A stretch of 64,000 nt of DNA from an uncultured Lactococcus sp. (GCF_934191625.1 NZ_CAKPUG010000003.1:310001-374000), one strand, 5' to 3'; counted from the stretch's first letter, positions 37,839-47,454 are shown. Notes: generated from the sequence alone by a model not told the origin. Made by a program: numbers and translations.

Positions 37839-37920
37839 TATAATTAACTTTTACAAAACCGTATAAACCCTTACTCCTTCAAGCTCCTATAAGTCATTAA
37901 TACAATGACTTTTTTATTTT
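37839..37920 (+). ncRNA. Candidate small RNA next to the ICE left end
   Basis: An extended -10 (TGATATAAT, 37837-37844) with an upstream TTGACT is followed about 45 bases later by a perfect terminator (AAGTCATT / AATGACTT, then TTTTTATTTTT). The predicted transcript of about 70 nt has no start codon with a ribosome binding site. It contains a CTCCTTC stretch that could pair with Shine-Dalgarno sequences. Confidence 0.4.
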
Positions 37921-37966
37921 TCCACAAGAATTATTTCCTCTATATTCCTCTCTGTTCCTTTTAATT

Positions 37967-37989
37967 TTGGTTAGTTTTTGGTTAGTTTT
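37967..37989. repeat. Tandem TTGGTTAGTTTT repeats at the ICE left end
   Basis: Two overlapping copies (37967-37978 and 37978-37989) run into the integrase stop codon. A third copy occurs at 63032-63043. They may be att core sequence or integrase arm sites. Confidence 0.4.
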
Positions 37990-39124
37990 AAAATACCATC
38001 TCATTCATTTTTAAAAGCAGACTTTCTTGCATATTTTTTGTAACATGACTATATACTTGTAAGATCATTTTTTCGTTTGAATGTCCCACACGTTCCATTA
38101 TCGCTTTAATTGGGACATTCATTTCAACCAATAAGGATATATGAGAATGTCTGAGCATATGCAAAGTATAATGTCCTTCACCTAGAACTTGAGTACAAGC
38201 CTTTTTAAAAACAACCGACAACGTATTTCTATCTATCGTTTGCCCCTGATTTCCTACAAAGATAAATTCTTCATCTTTACAATCCTCAGCTAAAGTTTTA
38301 ATTATTTCTAATGCTCTGTCATTCAAGCTCACACTTCTATATGAATGACCTGTCTTTGGAGACAATAATTGTCGCTCGCTTGCTGGAACTCCATGAGTAT
38401 TCAAAGTATGCTTAACCTGAATACTTTGTTTCCCACGATTGAAATCTTCCCAACGTAAAGCTAATAATTCCCCCGTACGAAGTCCTGTTAAAAATAAAAA
38501 TTCATAGATTAACGCCTTCCTAAAATGAAGTCTTTTTTTATATAAGTAATTAAGAACTTCTCGAATTTCTCGTCGTTCTAAAAACTTACTTTGTTTTTTC
38601 ATAATTTGTTCATAAGATAATTTTTTCCTTGGTAAAACCACATTATCCATTGGATTATCATTTATATATCCTACTTTTTTTGCATAGGAGAATAATAAAT
38701 TATAATACGTCTTTCGTAATATTCGTGTAGTCGGTGCTAAATTCTGTTTTAAAATAAACTGTTGAATTTGCATTCCTTGAACTTTAGAGACTTTTTCTGT
38801 ACCAAATTCTCTCAAAAACTTCTTGAATGCATTTTTTTCTACACTAATAGAAGAAAGCTTTAACTCTTCATCACGAATAAGCCGCCACTCATTAAAAACT
38901 TCTTGAATTGTAAGTTCTTGTTTTTCTTTTAAACTCGTTTCAATACGCTCTTTTTCTTTTAACTTAAACTCAATTTTTCGAGACAATCTATTTTTTGCTT
39001 CAGACTGTGACGCTCGACTTTTAGAATTCATAGTAACAGTTACTTGTCGCCATTTCCCTTGATTTTCATCAAAGTATTTTTCATAAAAGCGATATTTCCC
39101 GCTCGATAATTTTTTATAAAACAT
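37988..39124 (-). CDS. int: ICE tyrosine integrase
   Basis: This 378-residue site-specific recombinase has an N-terminal arm-DNA-binding region (SGKYRFYEKYFDENQGKW), a SAM-like core-binding domain (about 75-170) and a catalytic domain. The catalytic residues are present: Arg in TGLRTGELLALRWED, His and Arg in HMLRHSH, His in VGHSNEK, and the nucleophile Tyr in VYSHV. The ATG at 39124 has AAGGAG upstream; a frame from 39145 has none. It integrates and excises the element and lies at its left end, with an excisionase-like gene 39 bases upstream, as in Tn916-type elements. Confidence 0.93.
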   Translation of the reverse strand: MFYKKLSSGKYRFYEKYFDENQGKWRQVTVTMNSKSRASQSEAKNRLSRKIEFKLKEKERIETSLKEKQELTIQEVFNEWRLIRDEELKLSSISVEKNAFKKFLREFGTEKVSKVQGMQIQQFILKQNLAPTTRILRKTYYNLLFSYAKKVGYINDNPMDNVVLPRKKLSYEQIMKKQSKFLERREIREVLNYLYKKRLHFRKALIYEFLFLTGLRTGELLALRWEDFNRGKQSIQVKHTLNTHGVPASERQLLSPKTGHSYRSVSLNDRALEIIKTLAEDCKDEEFIFVGNQGQTIDRNTLSVVFKKACTQVLGEGHYTLHMLRHSHISLLVEMNVPIKAIMERVGHSNEKMILQVYSHVTKNMQESLLLKMNEMVF

Positions 39125-39163
39125 TATTCTCCTTGCCACCAGCAAGAAAATGTGTGTATCTTA

Positions 39164-39370
39164 TTATAACATTTTCTTGTTTTGTTCTTCTTTATATTTC
39201 ATAAATTGATAGTATCCTGATAAACTCACTCGTCGTAAATCACGAGTTGGTTCTAAAATATACTTGGAATATTCTGTTTTTGACATTTCCGTTAAATGTT
39301 TTTCTACAGTTTTTACTGACCACTGAAAGATTGCTGCCAATTGATATTTTGTTTTTAAATCTACTAACAT
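39164..39370 (-). CDS. Excisionase-like helix-turn-helix protein
   Basis: This 68-residue basic protein has an HTH-like segment (TKYQLAAIFQWSVKTVEKHLTE). It sits directly upstream of the integrase, the usual position of an excisionase/directionality factor. AGGGGGA precedes the ATG. Sequence similarity to known Xis proteins was not evident, so the role rests on position and size. Confidence 0.65.
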   Translation of the reverse strand: MLVDLKTKYQLAAIFQWSVKTVEKHLTEMSKTEYSKYILEPTRDLRRVSLSGYYQFMKYKEEQNKKML

Positions 39371-39386
39371 TTCTCCCCCTTATACA

Positions 39387-39417
39387 AAAAAAATAAGAGT
39401 GAGATCTCTCCCACTCT
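39387..39417 (-). terminator. Hairpin between the transfer genes and xis/int
   Basis: The stem AGAGTG / CACTCT is followed on the minus strand by TTATTTTTTTT. It lies only about 17 bases before the xis-like start, so xis-int expression would need readthrough or a promoter inside the hairpin. Confidence 0.6.
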
Positions 39418-39660
39418 ACATACTTGCTGCACTTTTATTTTAATTATAGTTCTCGCCTTATAGCTTTGTCCTCCTTCTCTCTTTTAATAATAAATTTCTC
39501 TACTATTTCATTTTTGCACTAAGTTATTCCCCACCGGTATAATTAAAATTTATATCTAATGAAAAGGATTTAAAATCATATTCTAGATCAATAGACTTTT
39601 CAGGTATATCTGAACAATAAAGAACATAAATCTATTTTCTCTCAATCTGTAAACAATCAT
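39418..39660 (-). other. Gap between xis and the 169-residue gene, with a possible frameshifted small ORF
   Basis: GGAGGG and ATG at the end of the upstream gene start MIVYRLRENRFM (from 39660). A one-base shift near 39620 would join it to VLYCSDIPEKSIDLEYDFKS, ending FNYTGGE at 39524. As sequenced the frame stops early. It may be a broken gene of about 46 codons. Confidence 0.3.
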
Positions 39661-40170
39661 TTATCCCTCCAATTTTAATTGATAAGATTTACCATTTATC
39701 CAGTGCATAGAACCTAGCTGTCTAGCTTTATGTAATATTTCGTTTATTGAAAGACCATTTTTTTCCAAATCGTCCACATAACTTTTAACATATCGAATAC
39801 AATTATCTAAGAAATTCAAAAAAACATCTAAACGTTGACTATACCTCTTATCTAAGCTCACTAAGAAACTTACAAATTCTGACATAATAGTTATCGCTCT
39901 ATTATCTTTACTTTGATAATCATATATATTATGTTCTAACTTTCCCCATGCTTCACTTGATAAAGTCATAGTAGATTGGCGCATAAGCTCAATTTTCTGT
40001 TCATAAGCAGTCAATTTTTCACACCAAGTAACTATGTCAGACAAGCGAGCATAGGGCGGTAAAGATAGTTCTTGTTCGATTTCTCTTAACCTCTTGTCAA
40101 AAGTAATATATTTCATATTAAATTGACTCTCTGCATTTTTTGCTTGATTTCGAAGAAGTTCTAAATCCAT
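39661..40170 (-). CDS. ICE hypothetical protein, helical
   Basis: This 169-residue cytoplasmic protein with mostly helical, charged composition was not recognised. It lies between ardA and xis, with an ATG preceded by GGAGAGG. No motif, signal or membrane segment was seen. Confidence 0.6.
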   Translation of the reverse strand: MDLELLRNQAKNAESQFNMKYITFDKRLREIEQELSLPPYARLSDIVTWCEKLTAYEQKIELMRQSTMTLSSEAWGKLEHNIYDYQSKDNRAITIMSEFVSFLVSLDKRYSQRLDVFLNFLDNCIRYVKSYVDDLEKNGLSINEILHKARQLGSMHWINGKSYQLKLEG

Positions 40171-40196
40171 TTCCTCTCCTTACATTCTTATAGCTA

Positions 40197-40688
40197 CTAG
40201 ATATTACGCACAAAGCCATTTGTTGTTTTAGCATAATCAGTTAATGCTAGATCCCGACCATAGGCTGCATAGTTAAAGTATCTCTCTAAGAATTCTTTTC
40301 CTAAAGATTCTAACCCTCCCATTTCTTGAATAAGCTCATAGGCTAAATCTTCCTCATCATCTACATCTATAAAATATAAATCTGATTGCTGAGAAATAAT
40401 ATCATCAATTGAATATATTTCTAAAAATTCTTCAACATTATCCAAATATGATATTTCTTCTAACTTTTCTGCATAAGCATTAAGTTCTTTAATTGATGAA
40501 TACTCCCCAACTCTATACCCCATAAAGTTTTCAAAATCATGTATTGCATATTCTTCCCCATGTTCTACATCTAATTGGAGTTCTCGTTTAACTTTATTAA
40601 TATCTACCGGAAGTTCGAACCATTTCCCCCTTGTATTTCCATTATTATAGCTGCTTAAATTTACAATATATATTCTTGGTGTTTCCAT
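40197..40688 (-). CDS. ardA: Antirestriction protein ArdA
   Basis: This 163-residue acidic DNA mimic inhibits type I restriction enzymes and protects the incoming single-stranded element after it becomes double-stranded. The pattern PRIYIVNLSSYNNGN.RGKWFELP at the N-terminus and the acidic FENFMGYRVGEY segment match Tn916 Orf18-type ArdA. The ATG at 40688 has GGAGG upstream; the frame can be extended to a TTG at 40703 that overlaps that site. Its position between the transfer genes and the integrase is as in other ICEs. Confidence 0.9.
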   Translation of the reverse strand: METPRIYIVNLSSYNNGNTRGKWFELPVDINKVKRELQLDVEHGEEYAIHDFENFMGYRVGEYSSIKELNAYAEKLEEISYLDNVEEFLEIYSIDDIISQQSDLYFIDVDDEEDLAYELIQEMGGLESLGKEFLERYFNYAAYGRDLALTDYAKTTNGFVRNI

Positions 40689-40796
40689 ATCTATTTCCTC
40701 CAAAGAAAAAAACCTATCATATCTGATAAGCCTTTAATTTATTATTAACAGTAAAATAACTGACTGATTCATCTCTTATTCTATTCATCTTTCCTC

Positions 40797-41336
40797 CTAA
40801 TTCATTAATGGAAAAGTAACCTTACTTACTAAGTAACTGTCACCGTCTTGTTCAACTGTAATCTTGAGTACCTGCGGAGTAACCTTATTTCCATTTAGAG
40901 TATATGAAACTAGAGCCAAATATTCTTCATCATTATCATTATCATTATCATTATCACTATAAATATCTGATGAATCAACGCTTGATTCCATTTTTATATC
41001 TTTATCTGTCTTAGTTAACCCTAAGTCCTTTTGAACACTAGAATTACAAAAAGCTTTTGCTGCTTCATTACGTGCATTTGCAGAAGAAAAATTATAGTAG
41101 CTATCAATAAAACCTGCCACAGTATCCCTTGCCTTTGCACTATTAAAGTCATAACTTTTAGATTCTGACGTCTGCTTTGTTTCTGTTGTTTTAGGTTTTT
41201 CAACTTTTGAAGAATGTTGCACAACCTTTGATGATGAACTTTCTACTTTTTCTGGTTGAACAACACTATCACTTCCACAAGCTGAAAGTAACATCAGTGA
41301 TGAAACACCTAAAATAAATATACTTTTCTTTTTCAT
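40797..41336 (-). CDS. ICE lipoprotein in the position of TcpC
   Basis: This 179-residue lipoprotein has the lipobox LLSAC (Cys at about 20), then a Ser/Lys/Thr-rich linker and a C-terminal domain of about 110 residues with an NTF2-like look. The slot after the lysozyme gene is that of tcpC/orf13 in Tn916, but the protein is much shorter than TcpC and lacks its helix. An (Asp-Asn)4 tract is encoded by a hexanucleotide repeat. It probably assembles on the outer face of the membrane. Confidence 0.65.
   Translation of the reverse strand: MKKKSIFILGVSSLMLLSACGSDSVVQPEKVESSSSKVVQHSSKVEKPKTTETKQTSESKSYDFNSAKARDTVAGFIDSYYNFSSANARNEAAKAFCNSSVQKDLGLTKTDKDIKMESSVDSSDIYSDNDNDNDNDEEYLALVSYTLNGNKVTPQVLKITVEQDGDSYLVSKVTFPLMN
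40925..40955. repeat. ATCATT hexanucleotide microsatellite inside the lipoprotein gene
   Basis: About four perfect copies of ATTATC encode alternating Asp and Asn (residues about 128-136). Six-base steps keep the frame, so slippage would alter length only. Confidence 0.75.
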
Positions 41337-41357
41337 AGTTTTTATTTTTCTTACTTC

Positions 41358-42380
41358 CTATCCTTTGCTCGGTGGAATACAAATACTTGTAATACTGTTA
41401 TCCCACGTCCTGTTTTCTTTTTGAACAATCTGAACACCACCTACATTTTGTTCATAGGTCGTAAAACTATTACCTTTTACTGTACTAATAATCCCAGTAT
41501 GTCCGTATGGATTTTGACTCACTGCTCCTGCTACAGGACCTGGACCCCAATTTATAACAGCTCCTGCCACAAGTTGGTTAGCCTTAGGTTTCATAATGAC
41601 TTTCCAACCATGAGAAGTGAACTCGCTAAAGTTATCAGAGCCAATATTAAAGGCACATAAGCCATGTAAAGTAAAACCGCTAATATGATTTACATAGTAC
41701 GCTGACAAAGCATAACATTGTCCTGAACCTACTTGTTTGCCCAAAACATCATTTAAGAACTTAATATCCCCCCCTGATGAACCAAAACTATTAAAATAAG
41801 CGTACCATTGGTTCGCTAACTGTGATATTAATTCAAGATTAGTCTGACCGTCAGATAAACTCACTCCCTCATAATAAAGTGACCAATCTTTAGCTGCTTG
41901 AACGGGATCTTTCGATTTTGTCAATAGAGTTTTAACTTTTGAATAAGACCCATTCAGCTCTTTATCTACAAGTTTAAATTCATTTTCAAGTGTAAGAGTC
42001 GATAAGTCCATACCTTGAATCGAACCCTCTGAGTGAATACGGTCACCATTAATAAAACTACCCCAACCTGACCATTGGAAAAGTCCTGCCACACCCCCTG
42101 CTGGATTTAAAGCCTGAGGATTAAAACTACTTTCACGTTGAGCAACTGCTAATGCTCCTGAAGCTCCTGCAGAAGTAAACTTTTGTTTTTTTATCAAATG
42201 TTCATAAGTTTTTGTAGCAACTTGAAGGGCTTGTCCTGTTACTGGAGGTGTACCATTCCCTGAAATATCCGAAGAATCATCTGGTGACGAACCTATGATA
42301 GAGGTCATCATAGAAAGGAGTAACAATCCCAATAATAGAAACGGAACGATAACCAAAGAAAATTTGAATATTTTTTTCAT
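41358..42380 (-). CDS. Conjugation-associated lysozyme/CHAP peptidoglycan hydrolase
   Basis: This 340-residue bifunctional wall hydrolase (CwlT/Tn916 Orf14 role) has one N-terminal membrane helix (7-28). A lysozyme-like domain (about 50-190) carries the catalytic Glu in AVAQRESSFNP, and a CHAP amidase/endopeptidase domain (about 205-335) has Cys in GSGQCYALS and His in PYGHTGII. It opens the donor wall for the transfer channel. Its start is one base after the VirB6-like stop. Confidence 0.9.
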   Translation of the reverse strand: MKKIFKFSLVIVPFLLLGLLLLSMMTSIIGSSPDDSSDISGNGTPPVTGQALQVATKTYEHLIKKQKFTSAGASGALAVAQRESSFNPQALNPAGGVAGLFQWSGWGSFINGDRIHSEGSIQGMDLSTLTLENEFKLVDKELNGSYSKVKTLLTKSKDPVQAAKDWSLYYEGVSLSDGQTNLELISQLANQWYAYFNSFGSSGGDIKFLNDVLGKQVGSGQCYALSAYYVNHISGFTLHGLCAFNIGSDNFSEFTSHGWKVIMKPKANQLVAGAVINWGPGPVAGAVSQNPYGHTGIISTVKGNSFTTYEQNVGGVQIVQKENRTWDNSITSICIPPSKG

Positions 42381-42381
42381 T

Positions 42382-44301
42382 CTATCCCCTCATTTCTGCT
42401 AAAATTCCTGAGGCTTCTTCCCAATTTTTGGCAATTTCTTTTGAATTTTCAAAAGGTTCGTCCATTGTAATTTGTTGAGTCTGTTCTGGCTCAGAATAAG
42501 GGATATTTTCAATATTTTTTGATTGATTTGACACATCATTTGAAGAAAGAAATTCTTCCTGATTATCTTCTATTTCATCATCAGAAATTGGAACTTCTTC
42601 GACTAAAGTTGGAGATGTTTCTTCTTGTGATGAAGGAGTTTCTAGCGTTTCTGATAAATCAGAAAGGCTTTCATGTTCCTTAGGTAAAGTTTCATATTCT
42701 TTATCTTCTAAATCAGGTGAGATACTTTCTTTATCAGGATAAAATTCAGAAGCTTGTTCCATTCCGTCTGGTTCTTCATTTGAAAGCGATTCTTCCTTCA
42801 AAGGGTTCGTATCATCTTTTTCAAAAGATTCTGGAGTCTGCATTGTATTTTGAGTTTGCTCTTTTATATCTGGTTGAGATTGAACAGAAGATGAAGATTG
42901 ATTTTCTGTTTTTGGTGCTAACATTTGCGCTCCGTCTACGGCAAGAGCAGGATTTCCTGTTGCTGCACCTACCCCTACCTCCGCAGCTCCTACAGCTTTA
43001 TTACGAATATTTTGGACACCTTGTGAAACATTATTTGAAAGTGTGTCAGCGTGCTGCATTAACTGTTGACCTGCAGAACTGCCACCTGTCACAAAGCTAA
43101 TCACTTTACCTTTATTCTTCCAAATAAATATCATGAAACTTAACTTCAAAATAAAAATAGCTGTAAGCACAGCCATTAAAACAGGACCACTTATCAAACT
43201 CATAGAAGCCACGAGATCCGTAACACTTGTACCTGTCGCAGATGAAAGAACCGCAAAATCTATTCGTGTAATAAGATAGAATATAAAACTCATAAAAATA
43301 GTGAGTAGCGTTGGTGCAATTAAAACACCAAGTGATATTTTTATAACATGGAAAAAAGCATTTCTAAATATAGGAATAAAGCTCAATACCGCAGACAAAG
43401 GCCATAACATAATTAAAAGACTCAATATAAGAGAATATATTGAGATTAAAACTTTAATCAACAATACAGGAATAATGTACATAAAGAGATTCATAACCTC
43501 AATACCAATCCCCATAAATTCTTCCCCAAAATGCCCACCAGTATTTTGTAGATAACCGTTACTGTTGTGTTTTGCAACATCATCTACATAGGCTTGTCCT
43601 TTTTTATGGTTATACCCTTTTTTCTTTCCATTAGCAGCGTCATAATCAAAATAATTTTTACCGTCTACCAACTTACCGTCCACGTTACCTAGATTGGCTA
43701 AATTAGCTGCTGGTTTCAAGACAAAAGACTCAAAGAAATCAGAAGATTCATCAGGAGTAGTATATCCTGTAAGACTCTTAGTAATACTATCTTGTGCTGT
43801 TTTAGAAAGATTTCTTACTGTATCAAAAGCAATTTGACCTCCCATATCTGTTTTCGTTTGTCCCTGAGAATTAGTATAAGTAAAACTTCCAAAGAAGAAA
43901 AACATAGTTGAAATTATGGCAATCAAATGTACTAAAGACGACCAAAATTTCCCTTTACCACTAAACCAATGATAAGCAAGATAAAGCATAGTTAAGGTAA
44001 TAAGCACACCTGCTACAGAACCTCTTGTTATTGTGCCGTTTGCCCCACCAATTAATGATAGAAAAATACTCTGTGAAGTATTCATAATTGATTTCTGAAC
44101 ACCACCCAAAGCACTGGAAACATCAAGTAATTGAGAAAGAACAGTTGCAACACCTACAAGCACACGCAAAAATTCTAAAGGAATATTAAGAAAAGTGTTA
44201 CTTAAAAAGTTATTAAACAATGCAGAAGGATTAGCTATACCTTCTCCTACTTTTTCCCTATAAATTTGATATTTACTAAAATCTGGAATTTTTAGGCTCA
44301 T
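42382..44301 (-). CDS. VirB6-like transfer-channel membrane protein (TcpH/Orf15-like)
   Basis: This 639-residue protein has about eight membrane segments in residues 40-400, including two long central clusters. A Ser/Glu-rich, low-complexity acidic tail (about 450-639) follows. It corresponds to Tn916 Orf15, the polytopic channel component. Position directly between the VirB4 ATPase and the wall hydrolase supports this. Confidence 0.82.
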   Translation of the reverse strand: MSLKIPDFSKYQIYREKVGEGIANPSALFNNFLSNTFLNIPLEFLRVLVGVATVLSQLLDVSSALGGVQKSIMNTSQSIFLSLIGGANGTITRGSVAGVLITLTMLYLAYHWFSGKGKFWSSLVHLIAIISTMFFFFGSFTYTNSQGQTKTDMGGQIAFDTVRNLSKTAQDSITKSLTGYTTPDESSDFFESFVLKPAANLANLGNVDGKLVDGKNYFDYDAANGKKKGYNHKKGQAYVDDVAKHNSNGYLQNTGGHFGEEFMGIGIEVMNLFMYIIPVLLIKVLISIYSLILSLLIMLWPLSAVLSFIPIFRNAFFHVIKISLGVLIAPTLLTIFMSFIFYLITRIDFAVLSSATGTSVTDLVASMSLISGPVLMAVLTAIFILKLSFMIFIWKNKGKVISFVTGGSSAGQQLMQHADTLSNNVSQGVQNIRNKAVGAAEVGVGAATGNPALAVDGAQMLAPKTENQSSSSVQSQPDIKEQTQNTMQTPESFEKDDTNPLKEESLSNEEPDGMEQASEFYPDKESISPDLEDKEYETLPKEHESLSDLSETLETPSSQEETSPTLVEEVPISDDEIEDNQEEFLSSNDVSNQSKNIENIPYSEPEQTQQITMDEPFENSKEIAKNWEEASGILAEMRG

Positions 44302-44312
44302 AACACCCCTTT

Positions 44313-46811
44313 CTAAATTGCTTTATATTTTTGTTCCAATTGTGACTGCTTACTTTCTTTCTTAGGCGCAATTAATTTCAACCAAGCAGGCGGTACTTCA
44401 ATAGAAATACGGTGTAGTTGTCCGAATACATCACGGTAAATACATTGCCCTTGATTCATATTACTAATCCATTTCACATTTACTTCATTCACTTCAAGTT
44501 TTAATGCTCTTAGAATGTCCTCTTCCTCACCAGATTCATAGAAACAGAACCGTTCTCCTGTACCTGTTGTATCATTTTCATCTTTTGTATCATTGACAGA
44601 TTGAGAAATAAGTACCAATTTATTATCTTGTGAACGTCCTAATCGCTTCATACTTTTAACAACTTGACGTCCTTCTTTAGACTTCATCAATACCCAAACT
44701 TCATCTAAGAATTCAATTGTTTCTTCGTTTTCGTTTTTCTCACCAAATCGTTTACAAAAGACACCTAAAGACATCATTACTGCAACCGAGTTTCTTTCTT
44801 CTTCATTCAAATCATCATTATCCGCATCAGGTAACTGTAAATCAGCTATTTCAAGAATAGTAGAATGTTCATCAAATGAAATACCTTCTGTTGTTCCACG
44901 AGAGAAAGCCAGTTCAAGAATAGAGCCTTCAATACGTTCATAAAGTGATTCACCGACATCACGAATATTTTTATCATCATGTTCTTTAAGTAAATCAATA
45001 ACGTGCATAAATCCTAGAGTTTCTCCTTTAGCTCTACGTTTTACAATTTCCTTAACTGCTTTTGACACTGCCGTGTTTTGATATTCTTCCCAACGATTAT
45101 CCATGAGATAAAACAACATCATTTTAGCCACATTCAATGCTTCTTTTGCTTCTAAAAAGATAATTGGATCTAGGATACCGATATTTCTTTCATCTTCTAC
45201 ACTCAATGTAAGAAAGTTAATTGAACGTATTACATCTGCAAGTTCAGAATTTGCCGCAACCCACTGTTTATCCTTTAATATCTTTTGCCATTGTTTACGT
45301 AAAGTATGTTTAGGGTCAATGTAAAGAGTTTTAATTGTCGAAAGGATAGATTGTAACAAAATCATTTGAGCAAGAACTGTTTTACCTGAACCTGTTTCAC
45401 CAGTAATTTCCGTCAAGAGGTTTTTTGTTTTCTTTCCTGCAATATCTTCTTTATTCGCAAGCATTGGACTATAAAGAACAAGATTACGTGAAGCATGAAT
45501 CGCTGTTTTCAAATCGTCCCATTGATGATAATTACTGTCTAATCGACCAATAGGAAAACCTGTTTTTGAGCCGCTTTTTTGTGTCGTAAACAGAAGATAT
45601 TGTGAAAATCCTTTTGAATTTGATAAACGATACCAAAAACGAGTATCTAAAGAGATTTTATTTCCATAGAGTAAAGACTGGAACAGATAAGGTTGGTCAA
45701 ATCTCGCTCTTTGTTTCTCACCAATCGAACCCAAACTATTCATAACAGTATTTACTCTAGCTCGCCACTCAGGCTTTGTAGAAGCTGACACAATCAAAAA
45801 AAGCCCATGTTCAATCAAAGGCTCTTTTGCTTCTACATCTTTTGCCATTTTATTTAATGCTCTTCTTCCCATAACAATTTTGTCATAGACAACATTACCT
45901 GTACGTGCAGATTCAGTCATTATCCCCTTAGAACGTGTGAAGGCTTGTTTCATCTTCGATAAATACCCCCCTGTTTTCTTCATTACAGGAAAACGTCCTT
46001 TAACTTTTAAACCTACTGGAAAATCAAAACGCTGTATCAGTTCTCCAAGATGATTATTATTAAGTGATTTATCCGTTTTTCCTATCGGAATAATCGTAGA
46101 ATAGCTTTCCCCATATTGCGAGGTAAATTTCATACACCCTAAACCGTCTTGGTCAATTAAAGTATCTGTAATATTAGATACAGAGCGACTTTCAAGGACT
46201 TCATCAAAACGGTGTGTGATATGTGGTAAAAATTGAAGCCGTTGATGATAATAAACTTGGTCTGCATTCAAAGGCACTGCTTTAATCGAAGATAAGGCTT
46301 GTCTTAAAGAAAGTTCTACATTAACCCATGCTTTTTCCCAACCTTCTGGAGTTTTTATTCTCCTATTGAATAAACTCATTAACTGGTGCATACGCTTTTG
46401 TGCCTGCTTTAAGAAAAACTCTTTAAGAGATTCTGCCGATTCATCTTCTTTAAGAAAAACAGCTATCAGCCACTCATACTCATAAGGAATTTTCATTTCA
46501 TGAGTTAACGTTCTTTTTCGCTCGTCAAGATATTTTTCTCCTGCTTTTCGATGTTCAGGATAAAGTGTTTCTTTCAAAGCGTCCATTTTCTCACCTAAAA
46601 GAAAATCTCTAGGCACTAAAGCAATTTCAAAATAGCTATTAGGTGCTATCTTTCTTATTGCAGTTGCAATAGATTTTTTTATTTTTACTTTTCCTGAAAA
46701 ATCAATAATGGAACTTGAAAAGTATGGCACAGTATAAAAAGCAAGAGTTTCTCCCTCCTTTGTACGTGCAATATTCCCATGTGTTTTGACAATTGGATAA
46801 TCTAATTTCAA
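44313..46811 (-). CDS. VirB4-like conjugation ATPase (TcpF/Orf16-like)
   Basis: This 832-residue ATPase powers type IV secretion during conjugation. Walker A is ITGETGSGKTVL (near 470), Walker B the hydrophobic IEFLDEVWVLM (near 705), followed by the SQSVND sensor region. The N-terminal half is the VirB4-type domain. Length and order match Tn916 Orf16. Confidence 0.92.
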   Translation of the reverse strand: MKLDYPIVKTHGNIARTKEGETLAFYTVPYFSSSIIDFSGKVKIKKSIATAIRKIAPNSYFEIALVPRDFLLGEKMDALKETLYPEHRKAGEKYLDERKRTLTHEMKIPYEYEWLIAVFLKEDESAESLKEFFLKQAQKRMHQLMSLFNRRIKTPEGWEKAWVNVELSLRQALSSIKAVPLNADQVYYHQRLQFLPHITHRFDEVLESRSVSNITDTLIDQDGLGCMKFTSQYGESYSTIIPIGKTDKSLNNNHLGELIQRFDFPVGLKVKGRFPVMKKTGGYLSKMKQAFTRSKGIMTESARTGNVVYDKIVMGRRALNKMAKDVEAKEPLIEHGLFLIVSASTKPEWRARVNTVMNSLGSIGEKQRARFDQPYLFQSLLYGNKISLDTRFWYRLSNSKGFSQYLLFTTQKSGSKTGFPIGRLDSNYHQWDDLKTAIHASRNLVLYSPMLANKEDIAGKKTKNLLTEITGETGSGKTVLAQMILLQSILSTIKTLYIDPKHTLRKQWQKILKDKQWVAANSELADVIRSINFLTLSVEDERNIGILDPIIFLEAKEALNVAKMMLFYLMDNRWEEYQNTAVSKAVKEIVKRRAKGETLGFMHVIDLLKEHDDKNIRDVGESLYERIEGSILELAFSRGTTEGISFDEHSTILEIADLQLPDADNDDLNEEERNSVAVMMSLGVFCKRFGEKNENEETIEFLDEVWVLMKSKEGRQVVKSMKRLGRSQDNKLVLISQSVNDTKDENDTTGTGERFCFYESGEEEDILRALKLEVNEVNVKWISNMNQGQCIYRDVFGQLHRISIEVPPAWLKLIAPKKESKQSQLEQKYKAI

Positions 46812-46821
46812 TCTTTACCTC

Positions 46822-47226
46822 CTATAATTCTGTTTTTTCAAAAATAATCTTTTCATTATTTTTTTCTCGACGTTCTTCTCCATAAATAATTCTAGAGTCT
46901 AAGACAAATTCTTTAATGTAGCGTATCATACCCCAAAGGTAATAGTGTATCTTTTTTCCGTCAGGGTCTGTTTCGACATATAACCTTCCTACACGCCACG
47001 GAACAACAATCCAAAGCGTAAGAGGGATAAAAGCAACATTGGCTAAGACTTTTAAAAAGGGAAGAGTTAAAAGAAACATGACAAATGCAGTTAATGCTGT
47101 TATGCCAATAAAAGCCACAGATACAGGGGTCTGAAATGTCCACCACAATTTCCCCTTGATACGAATTTCTTGAATCCAATAAGGGGTGTCTAAACCGATA
47201 GAATAATCATACTCTTCTTCTTCCAT
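46822..47226 (-). CDS. TcpE-family membrane protein
   Basis: This 134-residue protein has an N-terminal cytoplasmic segment, two adjacent membrane helices (about 34-75) and a hydrophilic C-terminal part with GRLYVETDPDGKKIHYYLWG, typical of TcpE/Tn916 Orf17. It is thought to be a scaffold of the transfer channel. Gap to VirB4 is 10 bases. Confidence 0.85.
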   Translation of the reverse strand: MEEEEYDYSIGLDTPYWIQEIRIKGKLWWTFQTPVSVAFIGITALTAFVMFLLTLPFLKVLANVAFIPLTLWIVVPWRVGRLYVETDPDGKKIHYYLWGMIRYIKEFVLDSRIIYGEERREKNNEKIIFEKTEL

Positions 47227-47235
47227 TTAAACCTC

Positions 47236-47454
47236 CTACATGTGTAATCCAAATACACCAAGAACTGCTGTAACAACTTTCCAAGCCATACCGAACAGGT
47301 CTTTACCTGAAAGCATAGCCCAAACAATCGATCCTGCACCAATAACTCCTGCTATTTTCAAAAAAGCAGCTTCTTTCCAATGCTTTACAATAAGTCCTGC
47401 ACCAACAAGACCCAGTAATGTTATTGCACCATTTGTAATTTGATGAATGTTCAT
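47236..47454 (-). CDS. TcpD-like small membrane protein
   Basis: This 72-residue protein has two to three short hydrophobic helices and lies immediately upstream of tcpE, where Tn916-type elements carry TcpD. Short length and composition fit; homology cannot be shown here. Confidence 0.7.
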   Translation of the reverse strand: MNIHQITNGAITLLGLVGAGLIVKHWKEAAFLKIAGVIGAGSIVWAMLSGKDLFGMAWKVVTAVLGVFGLHM

